From Pleodorina starrii (taxonomy: Eukaryota > Chlorophyta > Chlorophyceae > Chlamydomonadales > Volvocaceae), in NCBI GenBank assembly GCA_030267565.1, contig BRXU01000005.1, positions 5,588,501-5,652,500 of the forward strand: a DNA stretch of 64,000 bases, in the 5' to 3' direction. The notes beneath the pieces are model-generated. The model was not told where the DNA came from. It searched no databases and saw only the letters and a program-made list of their open reading frames with translations. Each line of letters opens with the position of its first letter. Within the stretch, counting starts at the first letter, position 1. Position numbers and translations under genes: made by a program. Below are positions 24,101 through 34,044 of the stretch, in pieces.

Positions 24101-27100
24101 CCACACCCAAAACACACAGCCAAAACACACACCCAAAACACCAACCCCCACCCCACCCCCGCCCCCCACCTCCAATTGGTACATGACATCCTTGATGTTG
24201 GGTCGCAGCACCTCCCAGCTGCCCGTCAACTACAGGGAGGGAGGGTTGGGGGGGGACACGTGGGAAGTGATATGGGGGGGCCACGTGGGGGAGTGGGAGT
24301 TGGTGGTGAGGGCATGGGAGCAGGGGACAGGTGGGCGGTTGGGGATGCGAGGGTGTTGGGGGAGAACAAAGAAGATACCGCAGCGAGGAGGGGGGAGGGG
24401 GGGCGCCCGGGCGGTGCCTAAAGAGATGCGAGGAGGGGAGATGCGGGAAGGGGCGCAGAGGGGGCAACGCGGAGAGTGGGATGGGGAGTGGGTGGGATGT
24501 GGGATGGGTGGGATGTGGGATGTGGGATGGGGAGTGGGTGGGATGAGTGGGATGGGTGGGAACGTGGGGTGGGACGGGATGGGAGGCAACACAAGTGAGA
24601 GAGGGAAGTGCGGGAGCCAAAGAGACCCGCGGGACCCGTGTCTTCAACCCGTGTATACTCACCCACTCTGTTTCTCACACTCTCACACCCTCTCTTTTCC
24701 CCTTTCGCCCGCCCCTTCCCTCTCGCGCCTCTTCCCACTCCCCCTCCCCACTCTCCCACTCCCCCCCAAAAAAACCCTAAAACCCCCAAAACCCCCCCAA
24801 AACCCCGAGACCCACCTGTGTGACCTGCCGCGGTCCGAAGGGCGGCACCGAGTGTACGACAGCCAGGTGCGTCTCGCCCTGCAGACACAGGCTGGTCTTG
24901 TCCTTCTCCACACACACAGTCATGTCGAAGGGGAAGCCGCCCCAGCCGTGGCGGGAGAACGGCTGAGACTCGTACTGCAGGACGAGTGTGTACGACAGGG
25001 GGTGGGGTAGGATGAGGGGAAAAGAGGTGAGGGGGGCCGGAACCGAGTCAGGACATTTAACAGGGCCGCGATCTCACACGCACTCATCGGTGTTGATTAC
25101 GGAGGGTTTATCCACGTAAAGGAGGGGAGGAGGAGGGTGGGTAAGGAAACACCCAAGAGGAACGGGCGGCCCACCGACCCATGGGCCACCAACCAACAAA
25201 TCGACCCACGGGTCAATAACTCAAGTCACCGACCCAGGGGACATCTACTCTCCTCAGCACACTGACCCACGGGTCGCCCACCAAAGCGCAGACCAGGGGT
25301 CATCTACCGACCCATGGGTCACTCACCGACCCATGGGTCAGTCACGCACTCACGCACCCACCTGCAGCACGATGCCGTTGAGCGGATCGTCGTGCTCGGG
25401 GCCGTAGTAGTCCTGAGGGGGGTGGGGGGGGTGGGGTGGGGGGGTGAGGTGCGGTGCGGTGCGGTGCGGTGCGGTGCGGTGAGACGAGGCGAGGCGAGGC
25501 GAGGCGCGTCAAGGGCGCGGGAGGAAGGCACTGTGTCTTGCACGCCGACAGCCACGCCCTTTGGCCACGCTGCGCACGGAACAGTGCACGGGACAGTGCA
25601 TGGAACCAAAACTACAACTCAAGGACAAGCACATGTTCCTTCCCCGCTTCTCCCCAACCCCATTTCCCCCCCCCCACCACCACCACCACACACGTGAAAA
25701 CACACATTCGCACACACACACGTGAAAACACACACACACACGTGAACACATACACACACACACACGCGTGTGGGCACCTGTGAGGGGATGACGTTGATGC
25801 CCGTGTCGCCCGCCTCCGCATAGGCGTGGCGGTAGCTGTACAGGTCCTCCGGGTCAAAGCTGGGACCAAAGTCAATGGGGTCGACCACGTACGACTCAAT
25901 GCCGTACTCGACGGCGTGATCCAGATCCGCATCCTCGTACGACGCCTTGAACGTGTCCTGCGCCTTGTCGTACGCCCGCAGCATGGCGGCGTACTCGCGC
26001 TGGGCCCACGGGTCGCCCGACATGGCCAGGTCGTACATGTGGCGGTAGTACCTGCACGTATGTACGACGCAAACGCGCGAACGCGCGAGTGACCGAGCAT
26101 GTACGGAACAAAAATCAATTACGGCGCATTGGTCGACTCCCAGCCACCCACCAATCCTCCGCCACACACTCCCCCAAACCCTAAAACTCTGAAACCCTTC
26201 AAAACCCTAACCCCCCCAATTCCCCCCGCTAATGCTGATACTGGTGCTGGTGCTGATGACGCTGACGTCACTCACACGTGTCCGAAGTTCTCCGCCTCCT
26301 CGTCCTCGGTGATCTCGTCACCCAGACCCGCAACCGACTCCATAGTGGCCCAACCCTGGAGCGGTTGGGGGGAGGGAGGGGGAGGGGGGATTTGAAGAGT
26401 AAATTTGCAACAATGCGGGAGGAGGGGAGGGACACACACAGACACACAGACACACACACCCCACAAGGGAACACGACACGAAGGGCGGTTCATGCAATCC
26501 GCGGGAGGGAGGGTAGGTCGGAGCCCCCAGTGAGCTGTAAACACACGTAGTGCGTAACGGTGGTGGGTGGTGGGATAATAAGAACGGCCCGGGGCGAGGG
26601 AACGCATCGCAGTTACCTGGGATATTACCTGAGGATTACCTGATATCTCCAGCAGAAGTAAAACGAGCGCGCGGCCGCGTCGCCGCCGCCGCCGACGACG
26701 GGTGTTGGGATGGTGGGGGGAGCGGAGGGGAGGGGTGGCGCAACGAAATCAAACACCACATATACCCCCCCCCTTCACACATACCCCCCCCCTTTCCGAC
26801 CCACCTCGGGTTTGAGAACGCCCTCCGTCATTTGCTCCACAAAGAAGGTCATGGGGGGAAGCCGGCTGCGCATCATCTGCCTGCAGGTGGTTGAGGTGGT
26901 TGGGGCGATTGAGGTGGTTAAGGCGGTTAACGAGCTGCATAGCTGCCACAACCCCGTTCGTTATCCGCCCCCACCCATCCCTCCCTCCCTCCCCTCCGCC
27001 CCCCTCCCCTCCCCTCCGCCCTCGCTGCATCCACCTCCCTCCCCCCTCTCTTTTTCTACATGACTCGGAAACCCACCAGCCAACCTCCCTCCCTCCCTCC

Positions 27101-30100
27101 CTCCCTCCTGTTCCCCTCTCCCTCCTCACTTGAAAATGTCCTGCGGCCCCCGCGCCCCTCCCGCTGCGGCGCCCTTCCCGGCCTTGGCCTTCGCGAGCTC
27201 CTTGAAGGCGGCCGTGGCGGCGTTGTACGACCTGTAACCCACCGCCTGTGTGTGTTTGTGTGAAAGGGGGGAGGGAGAGAGGAGGGAGGAGAGGGGTGGC
27301 CGTAAGGAAGGCAACGGGTGAGGTGCGGGGGAGGAAAGGGAGCGGAGGAGCGACAACGACGACGACGGATGTATCACCCGCAATTGCAGCGGCCACAAGC
27401 ACCGAGGACACAGCCACATAGCCCCCACAACCTCCCCACAGCAGCCCCCTCCTTGTCCCCCCCCCTCCGTCCCCCTTTCTTCGCTGCAGTCTTGATATGT
27501 ATTTCCCCCTCCCTTCTTCCAACCTGTATCTCAACGACGCAGCTCCATCTCATCCCTTGGCCCCCCCCCCAAGAAAAACCCAAATACACGTCTCAACCCT
27601 CCGCCCCCTCCGCTGCCCCTCCCGCTTTCATCCCCCCAACCCCCCCCCCCACCCACACCCCCCTCCCCCCCCCCCCCCTCCCCCCCTCCTCCCCCCCTCC
27701 CCCTCCCCCCCAAACCCCACCTGGCTCAGCAGCTGTTGCTTCCAGGGCACCGCCGCAGGTCCCTCCTGAATGATCTGCTGCCCCAGGGAGTTGGTGGGGC
27801 AGCTGGGGTGGCAGTCAGCCAGGAACACGGGGTTGCGGGTCTGCTGGTCGCCGGCAGCCTGGGGAGTTGAGGGTGTGGGGCGGGGGGGAGGGAGGGGTGT
27901 GGGGGGGGGGAGTGTGTGTGCGTGTGGGTGTGTGTGTGTGGGGGGGGTGGGGTTGCGGGTTGCAGCAACCAGGCACAAGAGAAAACCGTGGACGCACGTG
28001 GATTGGAGTTCAGAATACGATCAAAGGGTGGGTGGAGAGTGGGGAAGAGTGGGCGAGAAGGGGGTACCGAGGGGTTGAAGGGGGGCGGGGAGGTGACGAC
28101 CGACAGGGCACAAGGGCGGATTGAACACAGCGGGCAACATAACAAAACACACCTCCCCTCCCCTCCCCTCCCCTCCCCTCCCCCCCCGCCCTCCCCTTCC
28201 TCCCCACCTGTCGCAGCAGCTGCGTAATGATGTTCCTGCGCTGGCGGCTGTTGATGTCGTACTGCGCTCCGAAGGCGGCCCTCGCCGCGTGTGCGTGTGT
28301 GAGCACCGCCATGGTGTTCTTCCACACATCGGCCCCCAGACACTCGGTGATCAGAGACAGCAGGCCCAGCTCGCCCAGGCCGGGCCGCGTGGCGTCGAGC
28401 CTGGGGGGTGGGGGAGGGGATGGGGGTTGGGGAGGGATGGGGTGGGGTGGGGAGGGGTGGGGAGGGGGGTTCAGGGAGTGATATGCTCCTTTATAAAATA
28501 ATGAGTCACTGCGGATGTTGTTGATCAAGCTGCTCCGGCCGCTGAACCTCCGAAACTGTTAGCTGCAACCCACCCATTCCCATACACCAACCCTCAAAAC
28601 CCAACACCGCCCTCTTAAACCACCCTCCCTCGCCCCGGGCTGTTTTGATCACCCCCTACCTCCCCTGTCCTGCGCTCGCTCACCTGTCCACGTAAAAGAC
28701 GTAGTCGGGCTTGTGCCACTTGTAGGCGGCCCGGATGCTGCGCAGGATGGCCTTGTTCTCGGCGGTGCGCGAGGCGGCGGCGTGCAGTCCGGGGGTGTCG
28801 ATGAAGGTGAGGGGGATGCCGTTGTGGGCGCCGCGGATGACACGAACCCGGCGGGTGGCCTCGCGGAAGGGGCTGGTGCGGGCGGCGGTGGCGGAGGCGG
28901 GGCGGTCAAGCAGAGAGTTGATCAGCTCGCTCTTGCCGGTGCCTGAGGGGCGGGGGGACGGAGGGGGGGCGGGGGGGAGAGGTGGAGGTGGAGGGAAAGG
29001 GGAGGTGGAGCAGGGTGGAGGGGAAAATGGGCAGCAATGCGGGACACGTTCCAACGGCGCATTGGCGCTGCTCTCAAGACCCCCACAAAGATACCATACT
29101 TCCGCAGCATGCTTGCGTACAGGCAGCGCCCCCCTCCCCTCCCCTCCCCTCCTCGCCCCCCCTCCCTCGCCCCCAGCACCCTCCCTCCCTCCCCCACCCC
29201 CACCCCCCCCGGGCCGTTTTATTTACCCCCACCCCCCCCTCCCCCTCCCCACCCCCTCCCTCCCCCCCCCTGCCTCACCCGTCATCCCCAGCACCAGCAC
29301 CTTGAGCCTCAGTCCGCTGATGAGACCACCGGGGGGCTCACTCGCATCCGCCGCCCTCGCCGCCCTCTCCGCCGCCGCAACCAGGTCAATGCGGCGACTG
29401 CCCTTGTAGTGCTGGGCACCGACCATGCGCTCGGAGCGCTCGATGGCCTGTGGGGCGGGGTAGGGGGGGGGAGGTCAGGGAGTGATATGCTCCTTTATAT
29501 AAGAATGAGTCAGGGCGGGAGGGGGGTTTAGGGTTATCCACGTAAAGGCCGGGGTAAAAGAAAAACGAGGTAAACTTGCAAGCGGGGGGGGGTATCCACG
29601 TTAGGGGGGGAGAGTGGAAGCGTGTGCGTGTGTGTGTGTATTTGTGTGTGCGGCCGGCATACTGGCACGACCTCGGCCGCTCCCCGGGGGGATCCGCTAC
29701 GCCGCCCACGACCACGCCCACGCCCCCGCTGCTGGCCGTGTGTTCCCATTCCCCGTCTGGGTTTCCACAGCCCCGGCAGTGCACCACTCGTCCCGGAAGC
29801 CCTTGCCCGCCCCCGCCCGCGGACTGCGTACCTCTCCCCCCCACCACCACCACCCCCTACGGGTCCTCTCCCCCCCCACCACCTCCCCCTTAGGGGGTTT
29901 CCCCAACACGGTCCCCGATCCCCAGTCCCCGGTCATCCCGGACCGGGTGGTCTCCTTTTCCCTGATCCTCTGCTGCCCGGCTGCCTGGCTGCTGCTGCCC
30001 GGCCGTTTGCTGTTCGGTTCAGGAGAGTGAGGAGAGCGAAGAGAGTGAAACCCAAGTGACGAGGCCACTGACTGAGAATACACACAAACACACCCTCTAC

Positions 30101-32517
30101 CCCCACCCGCCCACGCCCACACACACGTAAAAACCCCTAGGCACACACACGTCCCCCAACACCCCAGCCCGGCCCCCGACACACACAAACACACGCAAAC
30201 ACACTCTCCCACGCCCCAAGCCCCCCAGCACACACACATACACTCACACATACTCTCCCACCCACCCACCTGCAGGAACTGCGCCACCTGGTCAGACCGG
30301 GCCGACAGACCCAGGCGCGTGGCGGCACGGATCAGTCGTACACGGATCTCGTGTGCCGTACGCTGCACTCGCTGCACTCGCCGATCCTCCGTGGGGTCAA
30401 CCACCGCGTCGGCGGCGGCGGTGACGGCGGCGGCAGCGGCTGGGGGGCCGCCGGCGGCGGCGGATGCCGCCGAGGCGAGGGACCCCGTCGGCGGGGCGCC
30501 ACCCAGACCTGTCGGGGAGGGGCGGTGTGGAGAAGGGAAGGGCGGGAAGGGCGGGGAGGGAGGGAGTTGTGAAGAGCGTAATGCAAGAACGAAACAGGGC
30601 GGGGTAATGCAAGAACGAAGCAGCGAGGGAGGGAGGGACAGGCGAGTGGACCGACGGTGCGTGCGTGTGTGCAACACAGCGGCCCCATAAGCGCGACCAA
30701 GACACCGGCTCGACCGACACCGACTCCTCTTAAACTTCCCTTATGAAACACAAAAAAGAACCTTTTACGTGCTTCCACAACCTTCACTCTATGACTGATG
30801 GCTTGACCCACATCGCCCGAGTGGACCGGACCGCCCGCCGCCGCGCCTCCGCCGTTGCGGCACTCACACTCACTCACAAACATTCACACCCACACTCACA
30901 GCCGATAAACCGATACAGCGACCCGCGAGTGGGTGTGCATGCGTGTGTGTGTGTGTGTTTGCCTGTGCAAGTACCGTACATGCTAGAGAACGGCCCCTGC
31001 CTGGCGACCAGCATTGCGTTGCGACCTCAGCAGCAGAAACAGCTGCCGCTGCGGCAGGGCCAGGGGCAGCAGCAGTAGCCCCTGCGGGCTGCGGGCCGGC
31101 CCCGGCAGCTGCCACTGCTGCAGCCGCCGCTCCGCTGCCTCCCCGATGAGGCTGGCAAGCCTTGCGCGCTGCCGCCGGTGCCGCTGAAATGTGGATGTCG
31201 CCCCCCTCTCCCAGAGAAAGAGAAAAGGGAGGGCCCTCCTCCTCCTCCTCCTCCCTACCCGGCCGCCCACGCACCCGTTGGTTGTTATGCACGCACGCAC
31301 TCACGCGCGCACGCAAACAACCCATTCCTTGCAACACACTCACGCACTAACGCACTCACACACGCTCGCTCGTTCGCACCTGCGGGTCGCGGCGGCAGAC
31401 CGGGAGCAGCCCGCGCTCCGGCGGCAGCCGCGGCAGGGGCCGCCGCCGCCGGCGCCGCGGGCTGCGACGGCGCAGCCGCCCTCGGCTGCGCGGCCGGGGT
31501 CGGGGCCGCGGCCGCGGCGGCCGGTCGCGGCGGCAGCGTGGGCCTCGCCCCGGCACCCACTAGACCCAAGCCCAGGCCGGCGGGGGCGCCCGGAGCGGAA
31601 GGCTGCTGCGGGGCTGGCGCCGCCGCTGCCGCGGTGGAGGCAGCGGCGGGTGTGGCGGCGGGGGCGGCGGCTGCGGTCGCCGCGGGCGCGGCGCGGGGAG
31701 CCAGACCGAGGCCCAGGCCCGTGGGGCCGCCCATTCCGGGCCGCGGGGGGAGCTTCGGCATGCCCGCGGCGGGTTGGGCTGGCGGGGATGTCGATGGCGC
31801 CGCAGCTGCGGAGGCCGCTGGTGCGGGCTGCTGCTGCTGGGCGGCGGCGGGGGGCTTTGCGGGAAGAGATGGCAGACCCCGGGGCGGCAGGGCGGCCAGG
31901 CCGCCCTTGGGGCGCTCCGGCAGGGATGGCATGGCGGTCGCGGCAGCAGCCGCGGTCGTGGCAGCAGCAGCCGCTGACGCGCCCGCGACCACCGCAGCAG
32001 CTGCCGCTGCGAGGAATATATAAGGAAGGGGTCGTAAGGGATTTGGTGCTTTATCGGTGTTTGGAAAGTATTTGGAGCGGTCGGGGGCGCATGTGCTGCT
32101 TTTGCTGCCCATTTGCGCACGACACCTGTCGCGGCCTGTCAATACAACCCAAAACGCGGGCCATTCCTTACCATCCTTGGCTTCCTCCTTCGCCACAGCC
32201 TCATCCTCTACCTCCTCATACTCGTCCTCCTCCTGCTGCTCCTCCACCTCCTGCAAGTGCCCCAATTAAATTTCAATTTGGCGACCAATACGGGCTTGAT
32301 TATTAGGATAACGCAAACACGCGTCAATCTGCGGGCGCGATCTCGCAAACTGGTGAAATTGCGGCTGGACACACCTCGGAATTCTCCTCCACGTCGTCCC
32401 CGTTCTCTAGTGGCTCATCCGATCTGTAAATGGAGCAAAATAATGAGATCTAGGCAATTTCTTATGATGCGCAGTCGCCGCAAGCGAGACTCGCTAACAA
32501 GCTCACCTAGTCGACAT
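21150..32517 (-). CDS. TOC159: TOC159-family chloroplast import receptor GTPase (22 exons, 1073 aa)
   Basis: Exons, from the start: 32507-32517, 32375-32423, 32172-32250, 31380-32006, 30270-30508, 29279-29447, 28684-28942, 28208-28400, 27721-27858, 27130-27245, 26805-26880, 26276-26355, 25778-26051, 25362-25412, 24816-24974, 24170-24229, 23652-23719, 23178-23295, 22725-22790, 22205-22330, 21552-21661 and 21150-21303; the 3222 nt close in phase. Residues 1-46 are acidic. Residues 47-340 are Ala/Pro-rich with recurring LPPRP-like motifs. The GTPase domain has P-loop GMTGTGKS (about 388-395, split by an intron), FIDTPG and a THAHA element. The C-terminal ~500 residues match the membrane-anchoring M domain (LPPMTFFVEQMTEGVLKPE, GWGGFPFDMTV, VTYDWEMLG). 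A Glu-rich tail ends the protein. TOC159 receptors bind transit peptides at the outer chloroplast envelope together with TOC34 and TOC75. The three-codon first exon is the least certain part. Confidence 0.9.
25104..25130 (+). repeat. TTTATCCACGTAAAGG family copy
   Basis: This is a short dispersed sequence in an intron of the TOC159-like gene. Related copies lie at 29528-29552, 36524-36566 and, inverted, at 33103-33148. Confidence 0.6.
25176..25339. repeat. GACCCRYGGGTC palindromes, cluster 2
   Basis: Four perfect copies occur in one intron of the TOC159-like gene: GACCCACGGGTC at 25203-25214 and 25264-25275, and GACCCATGGGTC at 25309-25320 and 25328-25339. A one-base variant lies at 25176-25187. 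The spacers share words such as CACCGACCCA, suggesting local amplification of a short unit. Confidence 0.9.
26571..26620 (+). repeat. ACGGCCCGGG/GAGGGAACGCA family copy
   Basis: This intron segment reads GGGATAATAAGAACGGCCCG then GGCGAGGGAACGCATCGCAG. It matches, in inverse orientation, 45654-45704 in the metalloprotease gene. Shorter matches to the CCCGGGCTGTTTTGATCACC type occur near 28633 and 29210. Confidence 0.7.
28471..28512 (+). repeat. AGGGAGTGATATGCTCCTTT family, copy 1
   Basis: This is an intron copy of a short element whose core reads AGGGAGTGATATGCTCCTTT, followed by an AT-rich stretch and ATGAGTCA. Near-identical to 29475-29514; a third, inverted copy lies at 37671-37700. Confidence 0.8.
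29475..29552 (+). repeat. AGGGAGTGATATGCTCCTTT and TTATCCACGTAAAGGCCGG copies side by side
   Basis: The segment 29475-29514 is the second copy of the 28471-28512 element. Directly after it, 29528-29552 carries GTTATCCACGTAAAGGCCGG. The two words being adjacent here suggests they are parts of one larger, mostly deleted mobile element. Confidence 0.7.
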
Positions 32518-33102
32518 TGCGCCCTGTCGCTCCACAAAGGCAACAGAGCAAATTCACCTACGCCGCTTAGTACGTACGCAAGAGACGGCCAGGCTTTCCT
32601 CGTGATGTAAGTCCATCTCTCGCCACCGTACGGCGCACCCCAAGCCGCCGGTAATTTCGCGATTGCGGGGTTCCGCGATACAATTTACCACGTTCATAAT
32701 GGTCATTTCAAAATTGGAAGACCACAAGCGCATATTGACACGCGAGAGAGGGGCTTTGACCGGCTCTCGGGCGGTGTGACAGTTACGTCGTGTCGGGCTT
32801 GTCGGGTTGTGGCACACAGCCAAAAACACACACCCGCACGCAGCCCCCAAGCCGCCTTCTACGGAGGCCCAATCCTCTTATTTAGCATACAGCTGGATCG
32901 CGCGCACCGACAACCCAAAGCTCTTCTGTCCCAGCCGCGATGCTGCAAGTGTGTAGCCCTGAAAGAGCGGATGTGCACGCCCCGGGATCGGAAGCCGCTC
33001 GACATCGAGGTGCGCACCGCGCGCTGTGAGCGAATCTATCAGTAAACAGGTCAGCGGAGAACGTTGTGGCTATTGCGCGCAGGATTTCTTTCGATACTTT
33101 GC

Positions 33103-33148
33103 TGTTTACGGGCTCCGGCCCTCTCCGGCCTATACGTGGATTACCCCC
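33103..33148 (-). repeat. TATCCACGTATAGGCCGG family copy, inverted
   Basis: The plus strand reads CTCCGGCCCTCTCCGGCCTA followed by TACGTGGATTACCCCC, the reverse complement of the copy at 36524-36566. Confidence 0.65.
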
Positions 33149-33980
33149 CCCCCCGGAGAGTCAGGACGTGTCAGGACGGGGCACAGGACGGGGCACAGCG
33201 TGCCGCACAGGCATGTGGCGATGGCACCAATGGGACACTCGGGTAGCTCGCAACTCCTCATTTTACAAGTTGGGTTTACAAAGCGTTGAGGCCCCGTGGC
33301 CCCCACGCGTATCAATATGCCGCTGAAGGGGTCCCCCATCGGGTCCCCTACCGTTCCCCGGCTCTGCCCAGTGTCGCGGCTGTCCGCAACCCGGGAGTTT
33401 AGACAGGGCCACCATAGCAGGAGCTTGTTGAACGTGTTTTTGAATGGAGTGTGTTGCTTGCTCGTCATGGTGCCTGCCGCTGCTGGTCGCTCCGGGTCGC
33501 TGAGAGCATCTTGCCACCACCGCTGTACCAGGCGCGCCCGTCAACCAGGCCACTCCATAGTTGACAGTAGAATTATGTTTACATAGCCCAAGTCCTAAGC
33601 GTGCAGGGCTTTAGGGTCCAAGTGCATGCTGTGACTGTGTGACAAGCCGGAGATTCCGTTGGCGGTTAGTTACCAGTCAGACGTACGACACCTCTGGCTG
33701 TGCCCTCTGTCCGGTGAGGGCTTTGACGGGACTGGGGGTCGGCAAAGCTTGCACACGTAGATGTTTGTGCACACTACAAACAAAGTTAACTTGCCCATAC
33801 GTTCTGAGCCACATTCTGAACCATATTCTGAGCCGGACTGTGTAACTCACTGGATTACAATTATATGCCTTCATGATATAATTTATTGTCCCCTTGTAAT
33901 CGCATTTCCCTAATCTTCCTGCACAGAGCAGACGGTCGTGTCACAGCTTCAACGGCAAGCGGATGCGTCGATAAGTGTTG

Positions 33981-34036
33981 ATGGAGCACGTGAAGCCTAC
34001 TTTTGCATGGGCAAAAGTAGGCTTCACGTGCTCCAT
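33981..34036 (+). other. Perfect 26-bp inverted repeat with 4-nt loop
   Basis: The left arm 33981-34006 and right arm 34011-34036 are exact reverse complements (arm begins ATGGAGCACGTGAAGCCTAC), separated by ATGG. The right arm ends 8 bp before the ATG at 34045. The left arm itself begins with ATG and opens a 25-codon frame that runs through both arms to a TGA at 34056-34058, overlapping the main start in another frame. It could be a 5' UTR hairpin with an upstream ORF, a transcription-related palindrome, or a template-switch or assembly artefact. Confidence 0.9.
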
Positions 34037-34044
34037 CGGACATC

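Larger units (their letters stand above)
32518..34044. other. Divergent promoter region between TOC159-like and DEAD-box-like genes
   Basis: The two genes are transcribed away from each other, so this stretch must hold both promoters and both 5' UTRs. I see no open frame with protein character. It includes an inverted copy of the CCACGTATAGGCCGGAG family at 33103-33148 and the long hairpin at 33981-34036. An AT-rich tract near 33850-33910 is the lowest-GC part. Confidence 0.5.

Noticed and set aside
23376..24662. 428-residue minus-strand frame and 394-residue plus-strand frame across the same stretch
   Set aside because: Both run through introns of the TOC159-like gene that are C/T-rich and low in stops; the true exons here are short and in phase (24170-24229, 23652-23719).
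25640..25770. CA-rich repeats resembling a CRISPR-like array
   Set aside because: The CACACACGTGAAAACACAC words are irregular simple-sequence runs in an intron of a nuclear gene, without spacers or cas genes.
31041..31260. Possible extra exon of the TOC159-like gene (ARLASLIGEAAERRLQQWQL frame)
   Set aside because: Joining 31380 directly to 30508 preserves phase and gives a continuous GLPPRPA-GLGGAPP sequence, so no exon is needed here.
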